Both the position numbers and the translations under genes were made by a program. Under the pieces are notes generated by a model, which worked only from the letters and a program-made list of their open reading frames with translations, made no database searches and was not told where the DNA came from. A stretch of 64,000 nt of DNA, taken from Diploscapter coronatus (Eukaryota; Nematoda; Chromadorea; Rhabditida; Rhabditidae). Of this stretch, positions 32,570-45,600 are shown piece by piece; within the stretch, counting starts at the first letter, position 1, and each line of letters opens with the position of its first letter. The stretch lies in assembly GCA_964036155.1 (NCBI GenBank), contig OZ038422.1:82855201-82919200 (forward strand), written 5' to 3'.

Positions 32570-33536
32570 TATAAAGTATGTAGAAATCTTCGCAATTAAT
32601 TTCTACAAAGGGAAATTTGAAGTAATGATAATAATTTAGGATGGGAAATGAACTCCTCTAAATACATGGTTATTTAAAATAGTAAGATAACTCTCTAAAA
32701 CCATTTCGTACTTAAGTATATTGTTGTGAGAAAGATAAGCCTAGGCAAAATTCGAACATTGCCAGATAAACAGCACAAACTGAAATTGTTGACAACAAAA
32801 GGGGGTTATCACCTTAACATTTCCTCATCTGACGAATTTTTGCAAAACAAAATCATTTTTTAAAAATACTAAAAAAGTGATAATATTACTTCTACCATAT
32901 AGAATACGTACATTTTTCAAGGGGGGATAATTTTAAAATTTGAATTTCAGGAATCGGCGAAGACGAGGGGCGAGCCAGAATTTCATTTCAAATAAAGTTT
33001 TGTGAAAGTTTCCAGATAGTGTAAATTTCGATTCAACATGATTTTGAATTTAAATCTGGTAGAAACATAGGTAGAAATGTTAGAATGACAAAAGTAGCAT
33101 TCGAATTATGCATTGAAAATTGTTTCTGTATGATACACTAGATTTTCCCTCATTCAAATGTTGTATCATGTCGAAAAACATTGAAAGCGGCTGGCCGAAC
33201 AAATGGAGAGCGACTGCAAAAAAAAATCTGTCGCATAAAAATGGTCACAACTTTTCATCCACTAAACCATTTTTGCAGATCTAAAAACATTCCATTCCGG
33301 TTAAGCCTCGTCAATCACGCTGATATAAAGTTTTTCTATGAGTATCAATCCCAAAAATTTATTTGGCGTCTCTAAATTTAGCTTATTTGAGAGAAAATAT
33401 TTAGTAGAGGTAATTGAAATTATAACAGCCAGCTGAAGGCTAGCACTAAAACGACGAGTAAGCAGACGCTTTGCGCCCGCTCGCTCGTCGTTCAAGTAAA
33501 ATTGTATATGAGTTAATTCTAACCTTTCAAGCGCTC
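32570..33536. other. spacer with dispersed repeat
   Basis: Downstream of the mariner element. A possible tiny plus-strand terminal exon (32951-32992, ending ESAKTRGEPEFHFK then a stop, next to AATAAA) is noted but has no upstream partner. The dispersed repeat copy at 33180-33335 lies here. Confidence 0.4.
33180..33335 (-). repeat. dispersed non-coding repeat, copy 3
   Basis: Inverted relative of 5400-5640. AAAAATGGTCACAACTTTTC here corresponds to the reverse complement of the same region in copy 2, and CGCTGATATAAAGTTTT corresponds to the TTTGATATCAG end. Confidence 0.5.
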
Positions 33537-34372
33537 TCTTCACATCGTCATTGCCGATGGTGTTTCGTTTCCGTGCACTTTCGGACAGATTGACGAGAAG
33601 TAGTTTGGGCTGTGCAGTCTGTTGTTGTGCTTCTCTGCTGTCCGAGCTGCTCGATTTCTTTGTCGGTCTCTTCGGTGTTTCGAGTGGCTCGTGCGTGGGC
33701 GGTGCTAGACAAGCAGATTCGCTCGGCTGCAGCTGCGTCCATTTGCCGGGCAGAGCGGGGCGCTTCGGAGTGTCACAAAATTATCAAAGTTTAGGGACCG
33801 CCAAGCCACTACGAAGCGCGAAAGCGATTTTCGCAAATCTATTTTTTAAAATTAATTTTATGCTAATTTATCCGGTTTTTCTCATTGGGAATATATAAAG
33901 GACTCAATTTGGTACTCAAAAATGAATAATCCATCCCTTTTCGACGAATATAAGATATGTCTAGCGGTCCCTAGATAAAGGAACATTTTCCCCGAAAAAT
34001 GCACGCGTGCTCTTTGAAAAATGCCCCTTTTATCATTTTGTGAGTGTACGTCTTCAGATCCAGCAACGAGAGCTGAAATGATTGATTTGATGATCTTCAT
34101 TTGGTTCACTTTTTAAATATCAAGCAAACTAAAATTCTTAAATTTGCGTGACTACAAGCTCGGCATTCATAAAGTTCGTTTGTTCATTACATTATCCACC
34201 CCTCACCGGTTTGTGTCCATCAGTATCCGGATGTCCATTCGACTGCAGCTTCAGCGTCGCGCTGCTTTTCTTCCTCGGCCATGTCGGCTTATTTGCAGGC
34301 TTCTTGACGTTCGGATGCTGCTGCAGTTGATCGACGCGTGGCTGCGTCGATTTGCCGTAGAAACCTAAAATT
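33537..34372 (-). CDS. disordered basic protein, partial model
   Basis: Two clearly coding-like minus-strand stretches are present. About 34206-34372 encodes FYGKSTQPRVDQLQQ and a Lys/Pro-rich run (KKPANKPTWPRKKSSATLKL). About 33541-33770 encodes RPALPGKWTQLQPSESACL, then PLETPKRPTKKSSSSDSRE and LLLVNLSESARKRNT. A small exon near 34044-34066 may join them. The composition (Lys, Ser, Pro, Gln) suggests an intrinsically disordered nuclear or cytoskeletal protein. A MITE (33791-33973) sits between the exons. Start, end and one junction are unresolved and the family is not recognised. Confidence 0.4.
33791..33973. repeat. MITE-like insertion with short terminal inverted repeats
   Basis: TTAGGGACCGCCAAGCC at the left and CTAGCGGTCCCTAG at the right share about 11 inverted bases, with possible TA at both ends. 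It is 183 bp, AT-rich inside and non-coding, and is inserted between two coding-like stretches of the minus-strand gene. Confidence 0.55.
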
Positions 34373-34746
34373 TCGAAAATTAAAAAAAGCGAAACGAACA
34401 ATGAATGAATGGAGAAATGATGCTGCATTTGCCTCGTTTTGTTGCAGTGCGTTTATTTTTCATTCTTCATCTGTTTTGTTTTTAAAAATTTTTTCTCCGA
34501 TTTGTTCGCCCTTTCCGAAGTTTATTTTAATTTCGAAGTTTCAATTGTTGCGTCGTTGCTGAAGGTTACAGGTAGCAAATTCGCTCCACTAGTGTACGGC
34601 CTGTCAAAAATCTTTAGTATGATCATTCAGTACGTGTCAAGCCAAGACATGCGTTAAAGAGTCGATTCATTGATTTTTTCGCCCAATTTCGTCGATAATT
34701 GCCTAATTAAGTTGTTGTTTGCTATTTTCACCCATTTCTAAACAGG

Positions 34747-34822
34747 TAACACGTGCGAACATGAATAAGCCCGTCATTTTGAGATCCTACTCGCCTGAGT
34801 TGGACGCGTTTTACGAGCTCTG
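34747..34822 (+). CDS. possible terminal exon of an unknown plus-strand gene
   Basis: After a good acceptor (TTTCTAAACAG) a 25-codon frame reads RANMNKPVILRSYSPELDAF and a few more residues to a stop. AATAAA at about 34941 could be its polyadenylation signal. No convincing upstream exon was found, so this is only a candidate. Confidence 0.25.
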
Positions 34823-35836
34823 AAAGGTTTTGAAGCAAGGATAGTTTTCTGATTTTGCATAACTCGATTCAGTTTTCAGAATTGCTATGAGTTTTATCTT
34901 ACAAGATGTTACACTTTGATATCAGCTATATTCGAACAATGAATAAAAGCAACGTTTTTATTGAACATTCGACAACTTTTCGGAATGCATTTGAATTAAC
35001 AAAGTAAAATGAATAAATCAATTCAATTAAGAAAAAACTAAGCAGTCTGCGCTGTATAAACTTTGCCTAACATATAGAACATCTTTCCACATTTGACCAT
35101 AATTTCAGGTCAGTTTGTTGGCGCTTGTGATGATAATAAAATACCATTCGAGTTCAGTTATTTCGGACCATAAGGTGTGACTTTAACAACTTTGACTACT
35201 TCTTTCTTAGTCGGTGATATAGTGTTGCTCTTCTAAAATTGCCCTTTTCTTTTACATGCATATGCACATAAACTACCTTGACCAATCCTCTCACTAAGAA
35301 AAACAGGGGAATTATTTGGAGGAATGGTCCATATAAGTAAATAAAGTCAGAAATATTCTGAAAGTTTTTAAAATGCTTTCTTGGTAAAAAATTAAACTTA
35401 TTCTAGTGTGAATTCATTTCTTATGTTAGAAAAGTATACTGCTCAAGGTTTATTCAGAAAACAATTCCTAATTTTACAGTTGCTCTTTCTAAGCACATAA
35501 CGCGAAAGGGGTATTTTGGCTCCTTAAAGCACGATTAGCCAAGTTCTATTCTCAAGAATTCAAAGTAACATTCATGTGCCTTCTATCCGATGTAAAAAAA
35601 TTATTATTATTTATGTAAATAATGGTAAGGTCGAAGGATTCACTATTTAGAACGTTCCTTTAGGATTTCTCAGCACATGTTTTCAGGATATATGTTGGTA
35701 AAACAGGCCTTCCATTTCTTTTGTTAGTTAATATGAAAATTTATTATTGATAATGCTTACGGTTATATAATTTATCACATTGTCTAACCAAGATGCACCG
35801 GCAAAACATGTATCTAAAATATTCTAATAAATTATC
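34823..35836. other. intergenic, nothing recognised
   Basis: AT-rich DNA downstream of the receptor gene. No coding stretch, RNA gene or repeat is apparent. Confidence 0.45.
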
Positions 35837-37940
35837 TCAAACTTCTAACTTTGAAGCTATGAAACTAGTTAATTTGTTATTTTTCGTTAAATCGTGAACA
35901 ATTTTCATTGTTTCAAGCAAATTCTTTCGGTACCATCGTTCTTTTGGGTAAGAGCGTTTCAAAATATATCGAATCTCTCGACTTTTTCCGTTTGTAAATA
36001 AACAAAGAGACATTATGCTATGACTTATACAAGGGGACAAAATAGCTTAGGAATTATAAATCTCATAAAAATTATTTTTGAATAAGTCATTTCGTACTCG
36101 CTGTAATGAATCTCTGCATTCTAAACCAAAGATTGGTTATAAATATAAACGAATGTGAGATTTGATGTGTTAACAAAGTTTGAGAAATCAATTATTTACA
36201 CAGATTCGTCCTCTTAATAGACTCATTACGTATTGAAAAATTATTACACCGAAAAAATAATTAATTTTGCACAGGGTGTTTAAGATATCGAAGTTAAAAA
36301 GTTAAGAGAACATCCTACACATAAATTTCTGGTTTTGATCGTCCCAAACACGGCAGAAATTGTATACTTGAAAAATACTGAAATCATTTGCTACCACTTC
36401 GCATACAATCTAAACATTATACATATTCATTTTCAACATAATATGGTGCAACATTTCCCAGACTAACTTACATGCGCTATTAGGTATCGATTTAAGCGTC
36501 GTTCAGCATTTTTTGCACTTTGGCTCAGATTGCCATACGACTTAAAACACCTCTTTAGATAAATAAACGCGACAATGCTAATTATCGTCTGAGCACAACT
36601 TGCTATAGCCGGAACTTTATTAGCGTAAAAATACTAAAAAGTTATCTACATAATTGATATTAATAATTTTTATTTTGATAATATTCGTTTAACTTACAAT
36701 CCATTGATAAAGATCCGTTGCATATAATTGTATATCAGCAGTGTCAACAATCTGATAATTGTTCAAGCACCCAATTGCAAAATAAATTAGATCGGCGATA
36801 CAGCCAAAAATAATATGAAATCCGACCAATATCCAAAATATAATGGAAAATAGCTTAGTTATTTTTTCGTTACGGCAACTAAATTGAATCATTTTGTATC
36901 AAAACTGGCATGCATGTGGAAGAATTTCTAACAGTGAAAATGTCCTAGCTCTATATATCGTAACTTCAGCCGAAACGAATCTTATGGCCATCATTAACCA
37001 TGTATCTTGAAGACTAGAAAATAACCCATACAATAAGTCCTACAATTCCATTTATCAGTTGTCAATGCAACTTTTAACTGTATTAGATTTAAATCAACTT
37101 TATATGTCAAATAAATTTAAAATAAAGTAGCATTTTATAGTTATTTGGAAGTTGCGACAGAACAGTAGAGACATTATGGTAAAATAATGTATGGAAAACT
37201 ACAACAATACGATCCATACTATTTCACAAAATGTTGACACTTTCTGTAACAACGTAGATGATATTTTAAACGATTCGCTTAAACTGTAGATAAATATTGG
37301 TTGATACGAGTGGCTAAAATTTTAAATTATGTTACTCTGGATGTGTTATCATCTTGGCAGCAAAAGTGATAAATTTTACCATAGATAATAAGCGAAGCCT
37401 AAAGTATTATCCTGCTTAATGCATATATTGAAAAACGTATCATAAAAATAATAATATAAAACTTACCTCTATCAATGAACAAATAAAAAAGAGTATATAT
37501 AGAATGAGTAAGATGACTATTAATTTTTCGAATTGTGAAAAATTTTCACGTTTTCGAAATAACCGATTCATCATAAATATACCGATAAAAGTCGGCACTA
37601 ATAAGGTGCTATACAAAATGACCACGGTTTGAAGCCCTATAGATGAATTTATTTTTTGAAGATAACATCGATATAAAACTATTTAACTAACCTGCCCTAA
37701 TTTTATCTCCATGAAGTATGGTAGTTTTCCACGCAATGATGAGTTTGTAAAATAATATATCTGATGTTAACAAGTCTAAAATAGTAAATCGTTACCGAGG
37801 TTTATAAAAAAAGCGATGCAGTATAGTATGTAAGAATAAGTAATCTGAAAAATGAATTCACCTTCACAAAAGTCATAATCCTTTGCATAAGGCGTAGGTT
37901 CAGAGCACCAAGACATTCGATTCTGTGAATTATTGCTCAT
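35837..37940 (-). CDS. 7TM receptor-like protein, possibly a pseudogene (in-frame TGA)
   Basis: Exons 37796-37940, 37692-37760, 37467-37636, 36698-37039 and 36472-36633 join in phase. Two more (near 36366 and 35837-36050) complete the C-terminus but their junctions are uncertain. A short Cys-containing N-terminus (MSNNSQNRMSWCSEPTP) precedes repeated hydrophobic spans: FQITYSYILYCIAFFINLG, TVVILYSTLLVPTFIGIFMM, KLIVILLILYILFFICSLIE, KLFSIIFWILVGFHIIFG, SCAQTIISIVAFIYL, and SHSIMSLCLFTNGKSREIRY, which looks like the end of TM7 with a post-TM7 basic tail. The layout resembles nematode-type rhodopsin-like chemoreceptors. An in-frame TGA at 36899-36901 interrupts exon 36698-37039, although the frame is open on both sides. 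It may be a pseudogene, an assembly error or two genes. Confidence 0.5.
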
Positions 37941-38976
37941 GATGATAATAATAAATCTGTAGAACAACAATTTGAGAAAAATGATCCCAATACAGTACGA
38001 TTTAGAAAGGGTAGCGCTTTCGAAACAACAATGGATCAAGTAACAGTGCAAGACGTTGTTTGGGCAATGAGCTTGGTATTTATAAGACTCGCCTAACTTA
38101 TAATTTAGTATAATTTCAGTTTCAACACTCCAATTATGTCCCGTCCTATGTCTTGCGAAACTTTACTAAATTTATATATATATAGAAGTTGCAAAAGGTG
38201 CGAGATTAGAAGATCGACTTTTCAGATAATCAAAAATCGCGTTTGCGTTAAGATTTATCTGTCAATTAAAAAAATGAATCAGTTTAGAAATTAGGTTATG
38301 TGCTGAAATAGTACATAACTCGCCATCAGAGTTGTCTATGAGATATGTATCAAGATCTATATGAGTTCCTTAGAACTATGAAGAATATCGTGATACGGTA
38401 TGATATTGGTAGTCTGTGAACATCGAAGTCTGATCATTTTCTCACATTTCCGTGTTCATGATAAACATGCATAATTGTCGCCCTAATGATGGCTTTGAAT
38501 CTGTCATTATAATTGTTGATTACACTAGTTTAGTATTTATGAAAAAGTTTTTTAGGAATCGAAAATCATAATCTATGTAATACGAAAATCTATTAGGAAT
38601 GATTATTTTGCTGAATTTTCAGATTCTTGAAAAATAGTGCGCAGTGAGGATAGAGCGCAAAGAAATCACAACTTGGTACATTTTCCTTCTATTCCTATGT
38701 TCGTTTTGACAGGTCGTACACTGCACAGCGTTTTTGCAGTACAAGTAAAACTATTCAACATTTTTTGGGTTATTCATGATTTTGTGATTTAGTTATTTCG
38801 ATGTCGATACTTTTCATATGGAAATATTGACAAGGCAGTGTTAATTTGTGTGCACTTCCAACATTCCTTTTTCCATTGTCCTACCGCTTTTCTTCTCCCT
38901 GATCTGCTGATATGCGGGCTGTTTATTGGCGGTGCCATTTGCAGCTGGAAGGGAGATGGTCGTATGCTTTGCAGCT
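37941..38976. other. intergenic
   Basis: Upstream region of the receptor gene and 3' side of the next gene. Nothing is recognised apart from the alternative 3' extension of the neighbouring terminal exon (38841-38976). Confidence 0.4.
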
Positions 38977-39591
38977 TCACTCCTTGTCCAGGTCCCTCCA
39001 TTGTCGAGTCCAGCCCTCATTCTCTGTTGCGGCTGCTTCTGCTGTTGGTTTGTCTCGATCAGAAGCCGTGGCCGTTCGTCGAACAATCTGCGTGCACCGT
39101 TTCGTGGCAGAGTCGCATAGCCATTCACTGGGTTGCTGCCGTTTCTGAAATCAAACTTATTAGCTTCTTTAAGTGCCTGTATGTTCGTGTATTTAAGCTT
39201 TTTTCCGGTCATCTGTCTACAGTATTAACCCCCACTGTGCTTATCATCAGCATTTTCCCTTTACATTCCCTAACACTACAACCCGATGACAGATACAGCC
39301 GGTGACATAAACCAAGCAGTGATAAATGCAGGGAGTCATCAATAGGCATGTGCAAGATGTGATTTTTCTGAGACTGGAACGAACCGTGATTGGTCGAATT
39401 TTTTAAAATCGGAATGAGAAAACTGAATGAGGCAAATTTTTTGATGGGACGGGGGACGAGAAAATCTTGTACAAGCCTGTTCATCAATCCATTCTACCTG
39501 ACCTATGCTGGTTTCTTCTGTCACCTTGTGATTCGGCGGGCATTTGAGCGTTTTCGTACGTCTTCACATCTTGTCGTTTGATGTTCTTGCT
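38977..39591 (-). CDS. C-terminal exons of an unknown gene
   Basis: Exon 39526-39591 encodes SKNIKRQDVKTYENAQMPPN and joins in phase to an exon starting at 39144. In that phase the protein continues KRQQPSEWLCDSATKRCTQI and ends with NEGWTRQWRDLDKE and TGA at 38977. A second frame of the same exon is open further, to 38841 (NGYATLPRNGARRLFDERPR at its start), and also looks coding, so the correct frame is not settled. Composition suggests a basic cytoplasmic tail. 5' exons must lie above 39600 but were not found. The family is not recognised. Confidence 0.4.
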
Positions 39592-39788
39592 CTGTAATGA
39601 CATGGATTATTTCTGTTTCTAGCTATTTTACCATCTTTGGCATGAAGCTCTTGTGTTGCTGAGCAAGGGTTCAGCAGTTTGTGACCTGTTGCTTGGTTGG
39701 ACGATAGAGCAGAATTCGTTGAGATCGGTCGACCATTCGAGGATGAGAGCGAGTAGGTAATGGCGAGACATTAAAACTGATTCTATTC

Positions 39789-39967
39789 GAGCCCGCTCAA
39801 AGATTAGTTGCAATGCAACTTGCAACTCGCTCGAAATAGCATAGGAAGTGAAGAGAGCGCGATTGCACCAGGTTACATTACTTCTTGTGCTCTCTTGATT
39901 TCCCATGCTATTTCTATCGAGTTGCAAGTTGCAAATTGCATTGCAACTAACTTTTGAACGGGCCCTC
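39789..39967. repeat. foldback element, about 75-bp inverted arms
   Basis: The left arm begins GAGCCCGCTCAAAGATTAGT and continues TTGCAATGCAACTTGCAACT; the right arm is its diverged complement (AGTTGCAAGTTGCAAATTGC through to GAACGGGCCCTC). Almost the whole 179 bp folds on itself. It is non-coding and MITE-like. Confidence 0.75.
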
Positions 39968-42638
39968 CAAATTTCGTTCGATTTGATTCGATATCGTATA
40001 TATTCTAATTTCAAAAAAATCAGTACAAATTCAAGTCTTCTTCTTGCGAATAGTTCCTTCGAAAATTGACAAGTTTTTGTCTGTGCCTCGTCAACTTTGC
40101 ATCAATTGGCCCCAAGGACTTCGAGTTTTTGTTTCTTGCTAATGTCATTTCTTTCCCTCCCTTCTTCTGCCTCTCACTCTTTCTCAGCAATCCACAGCCT
40201 CAGTTTCTCTATTATTCCTCGATCCTCTGAAGGCCGTTCCTACAGTTTTCTCCATTCGCTGCTCAAGTCAAGCCAATTTATGCGTAATTCGTCAGGTCAT
40301 TCTGAAAAGTTTTCACCTTTTTATGCTATATCTCGATGTTTAGTATGAATTGACTTTCTTGATAAGGAAAAATCCTAGTCTAAATGTCGAGATCTACAAA
40401 ATTGTCTCTAGGATCTAATCTTTGAAGTTTCAAGTCATCTACCCTTTTCGTATACTTCAACTTTCAAATTGTTTTCCATCATTCCTTCCTTGTTTCTTCT
40501 GCATTTCTTGCATCCAGTCGTTCCTTAGAGTTCCCTAGATCCGTAGATCCTAAGTCTAACCGAATTATGTCGTCGTAGTTGTTAGAGAGGATGTCTAGAG
40601 ACTAGGATGCAGATATCGGTCCCGTTCCTCGCCTAATTTGCATAGATTTCTTCTCTTCCCATCTGATCCCATCCCCCTTTCTTCTATCCAATTTATCCTC
40701 TCTTCCGGTATCTGACCATCTCTATTCACACCTCGAGGCAGGAAATACGACCTCTGGCAGGAATAATTCCATGTTGTTAGAATGGAAGATCTAGCTGGAA
40801 GTTCATTATGTCTGTTTGATTAGTGCATTATCGAATTAGAGATTAGAGACGTAGCCCTGTATCTAATTCGAAATCGATGAGAAAGAGGCTAAAATAACCC
40901 TCTAAGTTTTCGTAACTTTTCATCAAATAAAATCTAATTTTACTACGGAAAAGCTGATCTTCATAACATCTATTTCTCGAGAGTTATGATATGAATGTCT
41001 AAATCAAGTTTGATGGCAAAGTGAATCTGAAATAGCTTGCGATGTTCCGAAAAGTTGTTCAGAATTAGCATGAAAATTTTATTTTATTACGAATTTTCAA
41101 ATATCTCCAAAAATTTTTGATATATCAATGCTCATATTCGGCCTTTTCATAGTCAAAGTGTTTGTATGCGACTCTTTGACACTCGATTTGATCTGAAAGT
41201 CCATCTGAATTTGCCTCTGTCCATCAAACGCTGTCAGGAGATTTGCTTCTTGTTTCTTTCCCCTTCTCTTCCCTAATCGAGTCCTCTCTTTCTGTTTCTC
41301 TTTCTCTTTTCATCCTTCAGCTTTTGCCTTCTGCTGATTTTGTTTCCCTTCTGGCATTTACTTCATCTCTACTCTTTCCTCTTCTCTTTGCCTCTTTCCT
41401 TCTTTATTCAATTCAGTCGGTGGTCAGCTAACTTTAATTGAGCAATAATAGATTTGTACAAATCTCATGCTGCAGTACTTTTCAAATCTCGTGATGAATG
41501 CGATATTATCAGTCGCGTTTGTGGAGACTTTCAAAACATCGAGATAAAAAATTCCTCGCATTTCGAATTCTCCGAGATTCAATGTCCTCTTATCCTCTAA
41601 TTTATCTATTCATCCCGAGTATCTATTCTTTTGAAGAATTTTTCCTGAATAATAAATCTCTCAGCTCTTTTGATAGAAATGCATTTCTGACTCTAGCTTC
41701 TTCAAGAATGATTTGTACTTGGATGTGTTTTTTGAGGACAAGAAATGCATCGTCATAATTTATTCGTGGCTAATGTGAGTTTTTTTTTCAAAGAGTCTCC
41801 ATTTGATGCTCTCGTGAGTTGTACTTCATTTTGAGAAGCCTCGTTCTTCATATGCAGCTCCAGTGATTGTATTTTCTTGAATGGTCATCTATGAATGGGG
41901 ATTACAAGGAATTAGCGCAGATCAAACCCCCCTTGGATATGTGAAGGAAGGGATGGGAGGGCTCTGCCAGAGTGCCAAGAATGGGTTGAGACAGACTCGA
42001 GATTACTCCCCAACCGCTTATTATTTTGCCTATGGCCTGGCGCATCTGCTTTCTCCCCATTTTCCCGATGATGCGCTTCTTACAGTAATCCTTTTCTTTT
42101 GTGTCAGGTCTTTTGTATTCTTTTTACTTGCGTAATTCCTCATCTCTCTCTCCATTCTTTTCAGAACCAATTTATTCTATTTGCGCCGAATTTGTAACTA
42201 ATGATTGGTGCCAATCAGGAGTTTGCAGAGTTTCGACGTTTCCCGATTTGTTTCGCCGAATACACTCTCGACCCTCTTCGATATGCAAATATGAGCCGAA
42301 TCTTTCTCCTGCCCCTAAGAATTCCCTAATACCTCGTCTCCTAGCCTCTAGGCCCAGACCCTGGGTTCTGTCCACTCTAAGTCTCAGTCGGGTGTCGATT
42401 TCCCTCTTCCCTTTCCCCTCCTCTTCTTTACCCTCTCGTTCAGCTCAAGGAGTCAGACTCTTTCTCTCCTCTTCTTTCGGCCTGTTCTATTTACTTTATG
42501 CTCCGCCCATTTTTGGATCGCTTTGATTTGAATAGATACCGATATGTTTACTGCTAGCATAAATATTGTTTCGTTTTTTTCAGAGAACTTTATTTTCTCT
42601 TTTCTAAACATTTTCTTTGCAGACCATGAAATGCTAAA
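39968..42638. other. intergenic, pyrimidine-rich tracts
   Basis: Contains CT-rich stretches (41240-41410, 42400-42480) that produce low-complexity frames. It probably includes the promoter of the TMTC gene and 5' exons of the preceding minus-strand gene. A TTTGCAG acceptor at about 42622 lies just upstream of the TMTC start, giving a short spliced 5' leader or a trans-splice site. No gene is supported. Confidence 0.45.
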
Positions 42639-45600
42639 ATGAAGAAATATCACCGAGAACGAAGGCGGCACGCAGTCGTGAAGGATCGAGACGGTAACGA
42701 TAAAATTGAAAATCCCTTTGATAGTTGATGATCTCAGGCTCTCGTACAGCATCTCCATTGTCAGAAACGTTCAATTTTTGGACGAAACATCAATATTTTC
42801 CCCATTTCGTACTGCTGCTTCTCTCTGTTGGACCATTTCTGTCATCGCTGAATGGAGATTTTGTCTTCGATGATGCTGAAACGATTATCAACAATCCGAT
42901 CGTCAATGGCAAGGAGTCACTATGGAATGTAAGCAAAATATGAATAGCTGAAAATATCTCATATAGTTGGCAACATTCAAAGCTTATTTACTTTCTAGAA
43001 AAAATGAAATATTCAGATCTTCACTCGTGATTTTTGGGGTCGGCCAATATCATCCGATGCGAGTCACAAGAGCTATCGTCCTGTTACTACATTGACTTTT
43101 TGGTTAGTTCCATTACTTATTTTTGCTATAGAAGTTTTGCACACCAAAACATATCATTAAATGTGTAGGTTAACATGTAGTTTTTCGAAACGCATTTCAA
43201 ATTCTATTGAAACCGCGCGAACTACTCGTTTCAATACTTCTTTTCAAATTGGGAATGACCACTACGCATGAAAACAGGACCTTGATAGAATTTTAGCAGA
43301 AGATATGGATATTTTTCGAATGAACTCGTTATTTGGCTACTTTTATGGATATCAGAATTACGCTATTGGGGCAATAATCTGATTTCTGTTGGCACATTTA
43401 TTGCGCGAAAGAATGATTGATGGGCGACTGTAATATTGTGTCGGTTGATTGAATGAGCGGATTTTTGTTGATGAATATTGCTTGCAATAGGTTACAGTTC
43501 GCATTAATTTGGCTATGAAAATGAGCCAATCTCTCAGGATTTTATCTCAGTCGCAATGCATAATCTCGTCCATTCTCCTGCATTCCCTTTCATTCAAACT
43601 GCTCGACTTCCTCCTCTTCATTCTGTCCGAATTTAGGCTTTTGAATTCTCGTACGAATTGTTGGGCAATTCGACGCAGTCAGCCATGAAAAGCGGTGCTG
43701 CTTTTGTGATATTACGAGCGAACAAAGCCAAGGGTATTAGGGGAAAGAGGTCAAAATGAGGATGGGAACTTTCGAGGAAGAACTCTTAAAAAGAAAAGTA
43801 ATTTATACTCAAAATAGCTGTTTTCTTCATAGAGTAGGAATGGTCAATAGTATGTTTTAGTTTTCTTAATAAAAATCCCAAAATTTGCAAATGTTTTTTA
43901 CTTGATGGTGAAAATATTAGGCACTTAGTATTCAAAAATTTTCAAATTCCATGATGAATATTCTTTTTTACTGGTTGTTTTTATCTCCAGCCGTCTGTCA
44001 GAAAAGTGCGTGTGAAACGTGTCGCGTAAGCACTTGAGGCAAATTACTTACACCAAGGATGAGAGTCAAAGACAATTCAGGATAAAGAGGGATCAGAGAA
44101 AGAGGAAATTAGAATGAATGGAAAAAGACATGAGCAATGCAAGGACAGGCAATAATAAGAAACACAAGTATTTTGCAGATCCAAATACTTGAAGGACTAA
44201 TTTGGAGGAAAATTGAATAATTCTCGACAGATCCACTAATCTCGATTTTCTTATATTCAAACTTTACAGAATTTTGATAATTTGGTGAAGATCAGCTTTT
44301 TGATTTGGGTTATTACTGTTTGAAGCCCAAATTCGATAATCACCGTAAGACATCGTTATTAGTCTGTATCAATTGAAGTTGAAATTCAACATGCCAGAAT
44401 TCATTCAAGACCCAATACATTGTCGATATTGGAATTCATTTGGTCGTTTCCTCTCTAATTTCGTCATTGAGCAGCGTCAATTTCGCAGCCAATTAAACCG
44501 AAAATGAGAATCTTTCGGCGTTTGTGCCGGCTTGCTGGATGCAATAAGAGAAGACGAAGGACAGGACGGCTTATTGCATTGCTAATGAGAGTGAGGGATT
44601 ACGATAGATGAGTGAACGAGAGTGAGTACGCATTCTCATAATAAAAATCACTGATTTTAGTCTGCTATTAAAAATATTTTATGAGAAATTCGTTCTTCAA
44701 GTGAAATAATTCCAAAATTTTGAACTTCTTTTTCAATAGCTTGTTCAAGCACTATTCGAGATTTGTTTGGCAGAAATGGTAGCCTATTCAGACAAAATCA
44801 TGTTCTTCGCTACTCGACTCAAAGATTTATGATAGTAATTTGCATATTGAACGAGGTGGGACAAGCGAACATAAGGGCATGGTTAGGAGGGTGCAAAAAG
44901 CGCATCACCATAAATATGAAAGACGAGATGGCGAGATGGGATTTGGGTTTGCATGGTTCTGGAGGGAAAATGTCTGGAAAACACCTGCAGACTGACAGAT
45001 ATGAGATTTTCGTGAACTATGAGCTAAAATGCACAAAACTCATACGATGATCTTGAATTTGACAGTCGACTTCTTCAGTATTTGATCCAATGCAGTATTT
45101 TGCTTGCAAAAAATATTGAAATATTGTCCAGAAATCATAAATATTGTGAATTCTCAAGTCAGATTTATGGTTCAAGTATCACTTGTACGGAAGAAGATAT
45201 CATTTTGCAGCTTCGAACCTTTTCGGTGGATAAAATGGAATTGGATCTGTTTGAGAGTGGAGGGAAGAGATTACTTCCTAATGGGCATTAGGCTCGCTAT
45301 TTGCATAGAAGCAGCTGATAGATTGCCCACATCATGGCCATTTGGTATTAATGCAGCAATCTCTTATCAGGGAAGGACGTAGAATTTATCATTAGTTAAC
45401 GATGTTGAACATTTGTGGAGCATTATCGTACTTTTATTATCATAATGCTAGAGAGCCAAGTTTATGAGGATTTTTCAATTGCATAATGATGGTCAGGAGA
45501 GAATAACTGACTAGCAAATTATAGCCTTGTTGAGACGTGTGTGAAAGAGGCGGTTAAATTTGACGAAAATGCGAGGCAACAGGCCGACCGATTGGCGCCT

